NCBI RefSeq assembly: GCF_003671765.1
Contig: NZ_QPIB01000012.1
Span: forward strand, 114,758 to 178,757
DNA: 64,000 nt
Direction of reading: 5' to 3'
Source of the DNA: Xenophilus sp. E41
GTDB lineage: Bacteria; Pseudomonadota; Gammaproteobacteria; Burkholderiales; Burkholderiaceae_C
A program made the position numbers and the translations under genes. Numbering within the stretch: the stretch's first letter is position 1; each line of letters begins with the position of its first letter. Below are positions 17,599 through 26,278 of the stretch, one piece after another. Under the pieces are notes generated by a model that was not told the origin of the DNA, did no database searches, and saw nothing but the letters and a program-made list of their open reading frames with translations.

Positions 17599-19809
17599 AT
17601 GACGACCGAACGCACCACGACCCAGCGCCTCCAGGTGGCCACCGAGCTGTACAGCTTCATCGAAGACCAGGTGCTGCCCGGCGCCGGCATTTCGAGCGAG
17701 GCCTTCTGGAAGGGCTTCGACGCCATCGTCCACGACCTCGCGCCCAAGAACGCCGCCCTGCTGGCCGAGCGCGACCGCATCCAGTCGGAGATGGACGCCT
17801 GGCACAAGGCCCACCCCGGTCCGATCGCCGACATGCCCGCGTATCGCGCGCACCTCGAAAAGATCGGCTACCTGCTGCCGCAGCCCAAGGGCGTGAAGGC
17901 CACCACGGCCAACGTCGATGCCGAGCTCGCGCTGCAGGCCGGCCCGCAGCTGGTGGTGCCCATCCTCAATGCCCGCTACGCGCTGAACGCTGCCAATGCG
18001 CGCTGGGGCTCGCTGTACGACGCGCTGTACGGCACCGACGCGATCCCCGAAGACGGCGGGGCGGAGAAGGGCAAGGGCTACAACCCGATCCGCGGCGCCA
18101 AGGTCATCGCCTTCGCACGCGAGGTGCTCGACCAGGCCGCGCCGCTGGCCAACGGCTCGCACAAGGACGCGACCGGCTACAGCGTGAAGGACGGCCAGCT
18201 GGTGGTGCAACTGCACAGCAGCAGCACGCACCTGCAGGACCGCGCGGCCTTCGTCGGCTACCAGGGCGATGCGGCGGCGCCTTCTTCGGTGCTGCTCGTG
18301 CACAACGGCATTCACCTCGACATCCAGATCGACCGCAGCACGCCCATCGGCAAGACCGACCCGGCCGGCGTGAGCGACGTGATCCTCGAATCGGCCCTGT
18401 CCACCATCCTCGACCTGGAAGACTCGGTGGCGGTGGTCGACGCGCAGGACAAGGTGCTCGCATACAGCAACTGGCTCGGCATCCAGCTCGGCACGCTGAC
18501 CGAGGAAGTGGCCAAGGGCGGCAAGACCTTCACGCGCCGCCTGAACGCCGACCGCGTCTACACCGCGCCGGACGGCAAGGGTGAAGTCAAGCTGCACGGC
18601 CGCTCGCTCATGTTCGTGCGCAACGTGGGCCACCTGATGACCAACCCGGCGATCCTGTGGGAAGGCGGCAAGGAGATCCCCGAAGGCATCATGGACGCGG
18701 TCATCACCACGGCCATCGCGACCTACGACCTCGCGGGCAAGGGCAAGCATTCGGATGGAAGTGGGCTGCGCAACTCGCGCACCGGCAGCATCTACATCGT
18801 CAAGCCCAAGATGCACGGCCCGGCCGAAGTGGCCTTCGCCAACGAGCTCTTCGGCCGCGTCGAACAGCTGCTCGGCCTGCCGGCCAACACCGTCAAGCTG
18901 GGCATCATGGACGAGGAGCGCCGCACCAGCGTGAACCTGCAGGCCTGCATTGCCGCCGCACCGGCGCGCGTGGCCTTCATCAACACCGGCTTCCTGGACC
19001 GCACCGGCGACGAGATGCACACCGCCATGCAGGGCGGCCCGATGCTGCGCAAGGGCGACATCAAGGGCACCAAGTGGATCGCCGCCTACGAGCGCAACAA
19101 CGTGCTCACCGGCCTGAACTGCGGCCTGCGCGGCAAGGCGCAGATCGGCAAGGGCATGTGGGCCATGCCCGACCTGATGGCCGACATGCTCAAGCAGAAG
19201 ATCGCCCACCCCAAGGCCGGCGCCAACACCGCCTGGGTGCCGTCGCCCACCGCGGCCACGCTGCATGCGCTGCACTACCACCAGGTGAACGTGGCCCATG
19301 TGCAGCAGGAGCTGGAGAAGATCGACGCCGAAGCCGAGCGCGACGCGATCCTCAACGACCTGCTGCAGGTGCCGATCACCGCGACGCCCAACTGGACCGA
19401 CGCCGAGAAGCAGCAGGAACTCGACAACAACGTGCAGGGCATCCTGGGCTACGTGGTGCGCTGGATCGACCAGGGCGTGGGCTGCTCCAAGGTGCCCGAC
19501 ATCCACGACGTCGGCCTGATGGAAGACCGCGCCACGCTGCGCATCAGCAGCCAGCACATCGCCAACTGGCTGCTGCACGGCGTGGTCACCAAGGAACAGG
19601 TCAACGCCACCTTCGAGCGCATGGCCGCGGTGGTCGACCAGCAGAACGCCGGCGACCCGCTGTACCACAAGATGGTCGGCAACTTCGCGACCAGCGCCGC
19701 CTACCAGGCCGCGCAGGACCTGGTGTTCAAGGGCGTCGAGCAGCCCAGCGGCTACACCGAGCCGCTGCTGCATGCATGGCGGCTGAAGGTGAAGGGCGCT
19801 GCGGCCTGA
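17599..19809 (+). CDS. glcB: Malate synthase G
   Basis: Condenses glyoxylate with acetyl-CoA to malate, in the glyoxylate/glycolate route. The 736-aa length is typical of the monomeric G isoform. Characteristic stretches are [38 protein letters not shown] (Mg-binding Glu-Asp), [17 protein letters not shown] and [20 protein letters not shown]. The ATG at 17599 fits the family start; the frame is open 31 codons upstream without homology-like sequence. A terminator follows 24 bp after the stop, so it is a single-gene unit. Confidence 0.97.
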   Translation: MTTERTTTQRLQVATELYSFIEDQVLPGAGISSEAFWKGFDAIVHDLAPKNAALLAERDRIQSEMDAWHKAHPGPIADMPAYRAHLEKIGYLLPQPKGVKATTANVDAELALQAGPQLVVPILNARYALNAANARWGSLYDALYGTDAIPEDGGAEKGKGYNPIRGAKVIAFAREVLDQAAPLANGSHKDATGYSVKDGQLVVQLHSSSTHLQDRAAFVGYQGDAAAPSSVLLVHNGIHLDIQIDRSTPIGKTDPAGVSDVILESALSTILDLEDSVAVVDAQDKVLAYSNWLGIQLGTLTEEVAKGGKTFTRRLNADRVYTAPDGKGEVKLHGRSLMFVRNVGHLMTNPAILWEGGKEIPEGIMDAVITTAIATYDLAGKGKHSDGSGLRNSRTGSIYIVKPKMHGPAEVAFANELFGRVEQLLGLPANTVKLGIMDEERRTSVNLQACIAAAPARVAFINTGFLDRTGDEMHTAMQGGPMLRKGDIKGTKWIAAYERNNVLTGLNCGLRGKAQIGKGMWAMPDLMADMLKQKIAHPKAGANTAWVPSPTAATLHALHYHQVNVAHVQQELEKIDAEAERDAILNDLLQVPITATPNWTDAEKQQELDNNVQGILGYVVRWIDQGVGCSKVPDIHDVGLMEDRATLRISSQHIANWLLHGVVTKEQVNATFERMAAVVDQQNAGDPLYHKMVGNFATSAAYQAAQDLVFKGVEQPSGYTEPLLHAWRLKVKGAAA

Positions 19810-19832
19810 ACGGCCCCAGGCCTGCAAGACGA

Positions 19833-19857
19833 CGGCACCTGCGGGTGCCGTTTTTTT
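19833..19857 (+). terminator. Rho-independent terminator after glcB
   Basis: A stem CGGCACC / GGGTGCCG with a 3-nt loop is followed by TTTTTTT, directly downstream of malate synthase. Confidence 0.92.
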
Positions 19858-19865
19858 GCCTCGAA

Positions 19866-19927
19866 CGCTATCGAATCGATAGCTCTCGACGGCCGCCGCA
19901 CGGCGCTGCGGCCACTTTTCGCTCGAA
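19866..19927. repeat. ~60-bp interspersed repeat, copy 2
   Basis: Starts with the palindrome GCTATCGAATCGATAGC and ends CGGCGCTGCGGCCACTTTTCGCTCGAAT, matching the other copies in both ends; the inner GGCGGGCG part is diverged. It sits between the glcB terminator and the next minus-strand gene. Confidence 0.7.
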
Positions 19928-19938
19928 TTTCCGCGCGC

Positions 19939-20361
19939 TCAGGCTCCGCAGGCGGCCCGCACGATGCGCTGCGTGGGGTTGGGCTGGGCGTCCTTGAACA
20001 GCATCGGCCGCGGCTTGTCGGCGTAGTCGACCGTGAGGTGCGGGTCGCCGCGCCACAGCGGCGCCATGTAGTAGGTGACGACGCGGTACTCGGCCCGTCG
20101 TTCGGCGCAGCGGAACACCACCTGCGCGTCGTAGGAGCGGTAAGGCACGCCGTCCCAGTTGTGGCGCAGTTCGGCGCGGTTCACGCGGATGTTCATGGTC
20201 TTGCCGTCGGCGTCGCGGGCGACCGCCACCGGGTCCACCTGCACGGTGTCGACGTCGGGCCGCTCCGGGTGGCCGGTGACCGTGAACCAGTTGGATGGGG
20301 ACTGCGCGAGGGCCGCGGTGCCGAACAGCACGGCGGCCGGAAGAAGCGCTGCGAATCGCAT
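19939..20361 (-). CDS. Exported protein of unknown function
   Basis: A 140-aa protein with a signal peptide (MRFAALLPAAVLFGTAALA). The mature part begins NWFTVTGHPERPDVDTVQVD and has two Cys (VVFRCAERR, RAACGA) that could form a disulfide. Its pattern (Trp near the N-terminus, VRHNWDG-like strand) is reminiscent of the surface-adhesin-E-like small exported proteins, but I cannot assign it firmly. It is monocistronic. Confidence 0.7.
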   Translation of the reverse strand: MRFAALLPAAVLFGTAALAQSPSNWFTVTGHPERPDVDTVQVDPVAVARDADGKTMNIRVNRAELRHNWDGVPYRSYDAQVVFRCAERRAEYRVVTYYMAPLWRGDPHLTVDYADKPRPMLFKDAQPNPTQRIVRAACGA

Positions 20362-20636
20362 GGTGGGCTCCTCCTCGTCGCGTTCGATGTGCCGGGATTG
20401 TAGGGATGGGCCCCACGCCCTGCCGGGCCAGGCCGTCCCGCCGCGGCGCCCCGCTCCTACAGGCGTGGGGGCGCGGTGCCGACCCGGGCGATTCGCACGG
20501 CCGTTAGCTTGAGGGCTCGCGCTGGCGTGCTGCCGCGCTCTCCACAGGCCAGGGCCTGGCAGGGCGCGAACGACGGCAGGGCGCCGGGGCCGGACCGCCG
20601 GCCGTCATTCCATCCATAGTCCCAAGGAGTCTCGTC

Positions 20637-20924
20637 ATGAAGAAGCACATCGCCACCCTGAGCGCCGCACTCGCCCTTGGCGCCGCAGCCAGCATCGCCA
20701 TGGCCCAGGGCACGCCGCCCAACACCACCTCGCCGAACCCCGCCACCGCGGCCGGCCAGCAGAACCCCGCCGGCGGCCCCATGGGCACCACCGGCGTGCA
20801 GCCCCAGAACCAGGGCGGCCAGATGAACAACAGCGGCAGCACCGCGCCCGCGGCCACCATGAGCCCGCAACCTGCCGCACCTGCCGCCGAGCCGATGCGC
20901 CCGGCCCGCGCCGACCGCAACTGA
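20637..20924 (+). CDS. Small exported Pro/Asn/Gln-rich protein
   Basis: A 95-aa protein: signal peptide MKKHIATLSAALALGAAASIAMA, then a low-complexity region rich in Pro, Asn, Gln and Ala without Cys, probably disordered in the periplasm. A good ribosome site (AAGGAG) lies 8 nt upstream of the ATG. Function unknown. It is followed by the L,D-transpeptidase-like gene, 103 bp away, possibly cotranscribed. Confidence 0.7.
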   Translation: MKKHIATLSAALALGAAASIAMAQGTPPNTTSPNPATAAGQQNPAGGPMGTTGVQPQNQGGQMNNSGSTAPAATMSPQPAAPAAEPMRPARADRN

Positions 20925-21027
20925 TGCGCGCCACGGCCCGCCGCCGCCGGTGGCGGGCCCGCAGAAGCAGGGGCATCGCGGTGCCCCTCCTCCTGCGTCG
21001 TCGCTGCCGATCGAACCCTTGCGCCCC

Positions 21028-21708
21028 ATGACCGCGTCCATCTTTTCCTCCCTGCCTTCGCTGTGCTGCCTGCGTACGCGCGCCGGCGTCGTGGTGGCCG
21101 CGGGCGTGCTTGGTACGGCCGCCTGGGCAGCGCCGCCTGCAGCGGCGCGTCCGCCCGGCCCGGTTGCGCCCGAGGTGGCACAACTGGCGAAGCTGGCGGT
21201 GGCCTCGCGGGACAACGGCGGCCAGGCCTTCTCCGTGGTCGACAAGAAGAACGCCCGCGTGCATGTGTTCGCGCCGGATGGAACGCTGCGCGGCACCTCG
21301 CCCGTGCTGCTGGGCCTGGCCAAGGGCGACGACTCGGTGCCCGGCATCGGTGAACGGCCGATGGCCCAGATCCGCCCGCACGAGCGCACCACGCCCGCGG
21401 GCCGTTTCGCCTCCGAGCCCGGCGTGAATGCAAACGGCGAAGACATCGTGTGGGTCGACTACGACGCTGCCGTGTCGATGCACCGCGTGCGCACCACCAA
21501 CAAGGCCGACCGCCGGCTCGAGCGCCTGGCCACGCCCACCATCGCCGACAACCGCATCTCCTATGGATGCATCAACGTGCCGGCCGCGTTCTACGACGGC
21601 TACGTCAAGCCGGCGCTGGGCAGCACCCGCGGCGTGGTCTACGTGATGCCCGAGACCGAACCAGCCGAGCGCCGCTTCTCCTTCATGCGCACGTCGCCCG
21701 CACACTGA
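21028..21708 (+). CDS. L,D-transpeptidase (YkuD)-like exported protein
   Basis: A 226-aa exported protein. Signal segment: RTRAGVVVAAGVLGTAAWA. The catalytic signature of YkuD enzymes appears as HRVRTTNKADRRLE ... NRISYGCINVPAAFY, with His and the SYGCINV Cys. The domain is shorter and more divergent than in the standard Ldt enzymes, and the usual SHGCIR is SYGCIN, a variant common in secreted 'hypothetical' members. The role would be peptidoglycan 3-3 cross-linking or lipoprotein attachment. The ATG at 21028 is preferred; a GTG at 20950 is possible. Confidence 0.75.
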   Translation: MTASIFSSLPSLCCLRTRAGVVVAAGVLGTAAWAAPPAAARPPGPVAPEVAQLAKLAVASRDNGGQAFSVVDKKNARVHVFAPDGTLRGTSPVLLGLAKGDDSVPGIGERPMAQIRPHERTTPAGRFASEPGVNANGEDIVWVDYDAAVSMHRVRTTNKADRRLERLATPTIADNRISYGCINVPAAFYDGYVKPALGSTRGVVYVMPETEPAERRFSFMRTSPAH

Positions 21709-21853
21709 GCGGGCCTCCGAGGCGTCTCGCGAGTTTTTTCTGCGCACCCTGAATCCACTTCACGTCAGCGGCCGTATCGGCATCAAGCGCCCGACGGCGC
21801 CTCCGAACTGACGGCGGATTCCGCAGGTTGAACTCACGCAAAAGGAGAACTCC

Positions 21854-22423
21854 ATGAAGAAGAAACTCGCGCTCGCACTGAGCCTGTCGGTGCTGCTGGG
21901 CGCCTGTGCCGGCGGCATGGGCATGCAGGGCAGCGGCATGAGCAACCCGATGGTCGGCGGCGCGCCGATGTACCCGACCAAGGACATCATCGACAACGCG
22001 GTCAACTCCAAGGACCACACCACGCTGGTGGCCGCGGTGAAGGCCGCAGGCTTGGTCGACACGCTCAAGGGCCCGGGCCCGTTCACCGTCTTCGCGCCCA
22101 CCAACGCGGCCTTCGCCGCGCTGCCGCCCGGCACGGTCGACACCCTGCTCAAGCCCGAGAACAAGGGCACCCTCACCACCGTGCTGACCTACCACGTGGT
22201 GCCCGGCAAGCTCGACGCGAAGGCGCTGATGGGCCTCATCGCCCAGGGCGGCGGCCGCGCGATGCTCAAGACCGCCAGCGGCGGCACGCTCACCGCGACC
22301 ACGAACGGTTCGATGGTGATGATCACCGACGCCAAGGGCGGCACCGCCACGGTGACCACGGCCGACGTCTACCAGTCCAACGGCGTGATCCACGTCGTCA
22401 ACAAGGTGCTGCTGCCGGGCTGA
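21854..22423 (+). CDS. Fasciclin-domain lipoprotein
   Basis: A 189-aa lipoprotein. Signal peptide with lipobox LLGACAG (Cys17 lipidated), a Gly/Met-rich linker, then one FAS1 domain (about 50-189) with the conserved FTVFAPTNAAFAALP and LTYHVVPGKLDAKAL motifs and terminal VIHVVNKVLLP. Bacterial FAS1 lipoproteins are adhesion- or stress-related surface proteins. RBS AAAGGAG lies 8 nt upstream. It converges with a LysR gene 20 bp away. Confidence 0.9.
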   Translation: MKKKLALALSLSVLLGACAGGMGMQGSGMSNPMVGGAPMYPTKDIIDNAVNSKDHTTLVAAVKAAGLVDTLKGPGPFTVFAPTNAAFAALPPGTVDTLLKPENKGTLTTVLTYHVVPGKLDAKALMGLIAQGGGRAMLKTASGGTLTATTNGSMVMITDAKGGTATVTTADVYQSNGVIHVVNKVLLPG

Positions 22424-22443
22424 TCTGCAGTACTTCCGGTTCG

Positions 22444-23385
22444 CTAGCGCGCCCGCTCGGCTTCGGCGCGCAGCCAGCGCACGAAGTCGAGCGCGTCGGG
22501 GTTGCGCTCGCCGCGGCGCGACAGTTCGACGAACTGTCCGCGCTGCGACGAGGCGCCGTCGCCGAAGGGTGACACCAGCCGGCCATCGCGCACCAGGTCC
22601 TGCAGCAGCGGCAGCCGGCCGATGACGACGCCCTGCCCCGCCACCGCGGCGGCCACGGCGTCGGTGTAGTGCGAGAAGCGCAGCGTGCTCTTCATGTGCA
22701 ACTCACCCAACCCCATGAGCCGCAGCCAGGGCTCCCAGTCCATGGTCGCGGCTTCGCCGTGCTTGTGGTTCTCGATGGTCAGCAGTGCCTGGCCGGCGAG
22801 GTCGGCCGGCGCGCGCAGCGCCTGCGCCACCGCGGGCGCGCACAGTGGCATCACCGCCTCTTCGAACAGTGCCGGTCCGCTGCCCAGCGCCAGGCCCTGC
22901 TCGATGCGCACGAAGCGCACCGCCAGGTCGAGGCGCGCGCGCTCGAGGTCCAGCACGTCGAGCGTGGCCGACACGCGCACATCCACCTGCGGGTGCGCGG
23001 CCGTGAAACGGGTGAGGCGCGGGATGAGCCACAGCGACGCGAAACCGGGCGTGCAGGTCAGCGCCACCTGACGCACTGCGGGTGCGCTGCGCACGCGTGC
23101 CGTGGCATCGCGCAGGCGCTCCAGGCTGTCGCTCACGGCCCGCTGCATCACCAGGCCCGCGTCCGTCAGCGCGAGGGCGCGATGGAGGCGCTCGAACAGC
23201 AGCACGCCCAGGCTGGCTTCGAGCTGCTGGATTTGGCGGCTGACGGCGGATTGGGTGAGGGCCAGCTCGTCGGCCGCGCGGGTGAAGCTCAGCGTGCGCG
23301 CCGCGGCCTCGAACGTACGCAGCAGGTCCAGCGGCGGCAGTTCGACGGCCGGGTGCGAAGCGGCTTTGGCATTCTCTGAACGCAT
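22444..23385 (-). CDS. LysR-family regulator (GcvA-like)
   Basis: A 313-aa LysR protein. The HTH FEAAARTLSFTRAADELALT ... QSAVSRQIQQLE and PLDLLRTFEAAARTLSFT resemble the GcvA/AmpR-type branch. The effector domain ends DALDFVRWLRAEAERA. ATG at 23383-23385. It is divergent from the DUF2917 gene, with a palindrome in the gap. Confidence 0.9.
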   Translation of the reverse strand: MRSENAKAASHPAVELPPLDLLRTFEAAARTLSFTRAADELALTQSAVSRQIQQLEASLGVLLFERLHRALALTDAGLVMQRAVSDSLERLRDATARVRSAPAVRQVALTCTPGFASLWLIPRLTRFTAAHPQVDVRVSATLDVLDLERARLDLAVRFVRIEQGLALGSGPALFEEAVMPLCAPAVAQALRAPADLAGQALLTIENHKHGEAATMDWEPWLRLMGLGELHMKSTLRFSHYTDAVAAAVAGQGVVIGRLPLLQDLVRDGRLVSPFGDGASSQRGQFVELSRRGERNPDALDFVRWLRAEAERAR

Positions 23386-23431
23386 GCGACGAGTTCCTAA
23401 CGACCGCCCCACGGGGAGGGGCGCGTCACTA

Positions 23432-23452
23432 TATTCATTCCATCGATGAATA
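23432..23452. promoter_or_regulatory. Candidate LysR operator
   Basis: TATTCAT-N7-ATGAATA is an inverted repeat with perfect 7-bp arms between the LysR gene and the DUF2917 gene, containing the T-N11-A pattern typical of LysR sites. It overlaps the upstream in-frame ATG (23446), supporting the later start of the DUF2917 gene. Confidence 0.6.
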
Positions 23453-23466
23453 CCAAGGAGCCTCTC

Positions 23467-23796
23467 ATGGCCCGCGCCGCCTCCGACACCGGCTTTCAGA
23501 TGGACCTGCCGGCCCGCACCGTCCTGACCCTGCCCGACGCCGCCGGCATCGGCATCGAATGCCGCAGCGGCACGCTGTGGGTGACGCTGGACCACGACCC
23601 GCGCGACATCGTGCTGGAGCGCGGCCAGCACTATGTGGGCGACGTGCACCGGCGCGCGCTGGTGTCGGCGCTGGGGCCGTCGTCGATCTCCGTCACGCAT
23701 GCCCGGCCCGCCGCCTGGCCGCCGGGCAGCGCCGATGCGCCCTTGGCGAGCCGGTCGCCTGGGCGACTCGCGCCGCACGGGTTGTCCCCGGCTTGA
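23467..23796 (+). CDS. DUF2917-like protein
   Basis: A 109-aa protein matching the small DUF2917 pattern: TVLTLPDAAGIGIECRSGTL followed by WVTLDHDPRDIVLERGQHY, a cupin-like beta-sandwich. The ATG at 23467 has an AAGGAG site 8 nt upstream; an earlier ATG at 23446 lacks one. It is opposite a LysR gene, the same arrangement as in other Burkholderiales as far as I recall. Function unknown. Confidence 0.75.
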   Translation: MARAASDTGFQMDLPARTVLTLPDAAGIGIECRSGTLWVTLDHDPRDIVLERGQHYVGDVHRRALVSALGPSSISVTHARPAAWPPGSADAPLASRSPGRLAPHGLSPA

Positions 23797-23852
23797 CCCT
23801 GGGGCCGGTGGCGGCGAACGATCGACGCTTTGCCCCGCTGCCGGAACGCCCC

Positions 23853-24647
23853 ATGGACCACGTGCTCTACGAGGTGGACGACGCCGTCGCCACCCTCACG
23901 CTCAACCTGCCCGCCAAGCTCAACCCGATCGCCAAGCCGCTGCAGGAAGACCTGCGCGACGCGCTGGCGCGAGCCGCCGAGGACCGCGCCGTGCGCGCCG
24001 TGGTGATCACCGGTGCGGGCAAGGCCTTCTGCGTGGGCGCCGACCTGAGCGCGATGCGCGAGCCGGCATCGGGCAAGACGCTGGGCGACGACACCGCCGA
24101 GTGGATGCAGTCGCTGAGCAACCCGTTGATCACGACGATCCGCGCCATGCCGGTGCCGGTGGTCAGCGCCGTCAACGGGCCGGCGGCCGGCGCCGGCGTG
24201 GGCCTCGCCCTGGCGGCCGACGTGGTGGTGGCCGCGCGCAGCGCCTACTTCTACCTGCCCTTCCTGCCCAAGCTGGGCATCGTGCCCGACCTGGGCTGCA
24301 CCTGGTTCGTGCCGCGCCTGGTGGGGCCCGCCCGTGCGATGGGGCTGGCGCTGCTGGACGAGAAGCTCGATGCCGAGCGCGCCGCGCAGTGGGGCCTGAT
24401 CTGGGCCGCGGTGCCCGACGACATGCTGACGCTCGAGGCACACCGCATCGCCCGCAAGGTGGCCGCGCTGCCGGCCCATGCGGTGGCCGAGGCGCGCGCC
24501 GCCTTCGCGCAATCCGAGCGCCACACGCTGGCCGAGCAGTTGCACTACGAAAGCGAACGCCAGCGCCAGCTTGTCGGCGGGCCGGCCTTTAACGAGGGCG
24601 TGGCGGCCTTCCTGGGCAAGCGCGCACCGGTGTTCCCGGGCCGCTGA
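23853..24647 (+). CDS. Enoyl-CoA hydratase/isomerase
   Basis: A 264-aa crotonase-fold enzyme acting on 2-enoyl-CoA in beta-oxidation-type routes. The oxyanion-hole segments are AVVITGAGKAFCVGADLSAM and SAVNGPAAGAGVGLALAADV; the first catalytic Glu position of hydratases is not obvious (FLPKLGIVPDLGCT), so isomerase or PaaG-like activity (PaaG type GCTWFVPRLVG) is more likely than classical hydratase. The ATG at 23853 fits the family start. It follows the DUF2917 gene by 56 bp. Confidence 0.88.
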   Translation: MDHVLYEVDDAVATLTLNLPAKLNPIAKPLQEDLRDALARAAEDRAVRAVVITGAGKAFCVGADLSAMREPASGKTLGDDTAEWMQSLSNPLITTIRAMPVPVVSAVNGPAAGAGVGLALAADVVVAARSAYFYLPFLPKLGIVPDLGCTWFVPRLVGPARAMGLALLDEKLDAERAAQWGLIWAAVPDDMLTLEAHRIARKVAALPAHAVAEARAAFAQSERHTLAEQLHYESERQRQLVGGPAFNEGVAAFLGKRAPVFPGR

Positions 24648-24666
24648 GCCACAGCATCTGCTCCTG

Positions 24667-24722
24667 ATTTCATAGCTGCTTGCACCCGTGTGGCGGGCGC
24701 CGCAGCCCGATTTGGCTTGAAA
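24667..24722. repeat. ~60-bp interspersed repeat, copy 3
   Basis: TTTCATAGCTGCTTGCACCC ... GTGTGGCGGGCGCCGCAGCC ... TTTGGCTTGAAAG: the clearest plus-strand copy of the family. It lies between the enoyl-CoA hydratase and the CWC gene. Confidence 0.8.
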
Positions 24723-24746
24723 GCCGGCGGGCCGCAGAATGGCACC

Positions 24747-25001
24747 ATGCCCGCCCCGCTTCGTGCCGCCGCTTCCGCCGTCGACCCCACACGCTGCCCG
24801 CTGTGCGGCCAAGTCAACGGATGCGCCGAAGAGCTGGCACGCGAAACAGGCCAGCCGCAGCCGCCCTGCTGGTGCATGACGGCCGAGTTCCCGCCCACGC
24901 TGCGCGACGCGGTGCCCGCCGCCGCGCGCGGGCGCGCCTGCATCTGCGCCCGCTGCGCTGCCGCCGCGGCGCCGGCCGCTTCCACCCCCGCCCTGCCATG
25001 A
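24747..25001 (+). CDS. Cysteine-rich CWC-family protein
   Basis: An 84-aa protein with seven Cys in the arrangement CPLCGQVNGCAEE ... CWCM ... CICARC, which marks the small cysteine-rich CWC family (possible metal binding, function unknown). Its TGA overlaps the start of the phosphofructokinase gene as ATGA, so the two are translationally coupled. Confidence 0.8.
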   Translation: MPAPLRAAASAVDPTRCPLCGQVNGCAEELARETGQPQPPCWCMTAEFPPTLRDAVPAAARGRACICARCAAAAAPAASTPALP

Positions 25002-26260
25002 CCGCTTCCAAGACCAATGCCTTCTATGCCCAGTCCGGCGGCGTGACCTCCGTCATCAACGCGTCGGCCTGCGGCGTGATCGAGACGGCGCGGCGCCACC
25101 CGGGGCGCATCGGCACCGTGTACGCGGGACGCAACGGCATCCTGGGCGCGCTGACCGAGGACCTGATCGACACCGCCGCCGAGCCGGCCGAGGCGATCGC
25201 CGCGCTGCGCTTCACGCCCGCGGGCGCCTTCGGCTCCTGCCGCTACAAGCTCAAGTCGCTGGAGAAGAACCGGCGCGAGTACGAGCGCCTGATCGAGGTG
25301 TTCCGCGCGCACGGCATCGGCTACTTCTTCTACAACGGCGGCGGCGACTCGGCCGACACCTGCTTCAAGATCAGCCAGCTGTCCGAGTCGATGGGCTACC
25401 CGCTCTCGGCCATCCACGTGCCCAAGACCATCGACAACGACCTGCCGCTGACGGACTGCTGCCCGGGCTTCGGCTCGGTGGCCAAGTACATCGCGGTGTC
25501 GACGCTGGAGGCTTCGTTCGACGTGCGTTCGATGGCCGCTACCTCGACCAAGGTCTTCGTGCTCGAGGTGATGGGCCGGCATGCGGGCTGGATCGCGGCC
25601 GCGGGCGGCCTCGTGGCCGACCACGGCATCCCCGTCGTGCTGCTGTTCCCGGAGATCGACTTCGACCGCGAACGCTTCCTCGCGCGCGTCGATGCGCTGG
25701 TGAAGGCGCATGGCTACTGCACGGTGGTGGTCTCCGAAGGCTGCCACCATCCCGACGGCAGCTTCCTGGCCGAGCAGGGCGTGCGCGATGCCTTCGGCCA
25801 CGCACAGCTCGGCGGCGCCGCACCGGTGGTGGCGCAGATGGTGAAGGAGGCGCTGGGCCACAAGTTCCACTGGGCCGTGGCCGACTACCTGCAGCGCGCG
25901 GCGCGGCACATCGCTTCGCGCACCGACGTCGAGCAGGCCTACGCCGTGGGCCGGCGCGCCGTCGAACTGGCGCTGGACGGCGAGAACGCGGTGATGCCCA
26001 CCATCGAACGCACTGCCGACGCACCCTATGCCTGGCGCATCGGCACCGCGCCGCTGGCGCAGGTGGCGAACACCGAACGCAAGATGCCGCGCGACTTCAT
26101 CACCGAGGACGGTTACGGCATCACCGAGGCGGCCAGGCGCTACCTGCGCCCGCTGATCGAGGGCGAGGACTACCCCGCCTACCAGGGCGGGTTGCCGGTG
26201 TACGCCACGCTGCGCAACACACCGGTGCCCCGGCGCCTGGCCGAGTTCACGCCCGGCTGA
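24998..26260 (+). CDS. Phosphofructokinase, PPi-dependent type
   Basis: A 420-aa 6-phosphofructokinase. PKTIDNDLPLTDCCPGFGS carries the substrate-phosphorylating Asp in the PKTIDND form that marks PPi-dependent enzymes (PGTIDND in ATP types); the phosphate-donor loop is FFYNGGGDSADT, and MGRHAGWIAAAGG is the second signature. It would interconvert fructose 6-phosphate and fructose 1,6-bisphosphate with PPi, allowing reversible glycolysis in an organism that may lack an ATP-PFK. The donor specificity is inferred from motifs only. Confidence 0.9.
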   Translation: MTASKTNAFYAQSGGVTSVINASACGVIETARRHPGRIGTVYAGRNGILGALTEDLIDTAAEPAEAIAALRFTPAGAFGSCRYKLKSLEKNRREYERLIEVFRAHGIGYFFYNGGGDSADTCFKISQLSESMGYPLSAIHVPKTIDNDLPLTDCCPGFGSVAKYIAVSTLEASFDVRSMAATSTKVFVLEVMGRHAGWIAAAGGLVADHGIPVVLLFPEIDFDRERFLARVDALVKAHGYCTVVVSEGCHHPDGSFLAEQGVRDAFGHAQLGGAAPVVAQMVKEALGHKFHWAVADYLQRAARHIASRTDVEQAYAVGRRAVELALDGENAVMPTIERTADAPYAWRIGTAPLAQVANTERKMPRDFITEDGYGITEAARRYLRPLIEGEDYPAYQGGLPVYATLRNTPVPRRLAEFTPG

Positions 26261-26278
26261 AGCGCGCGCCGCCGGGGC

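Noticed and set aside
17458-19827. A 789-codon open frame on the minus strand opposite malate synthase
   Set aside because: It mirrors the codon pattern of glcB, has no ribosome site or recognisable domain, and arises from GC-rich third positions; glcB is clearly the real gene.
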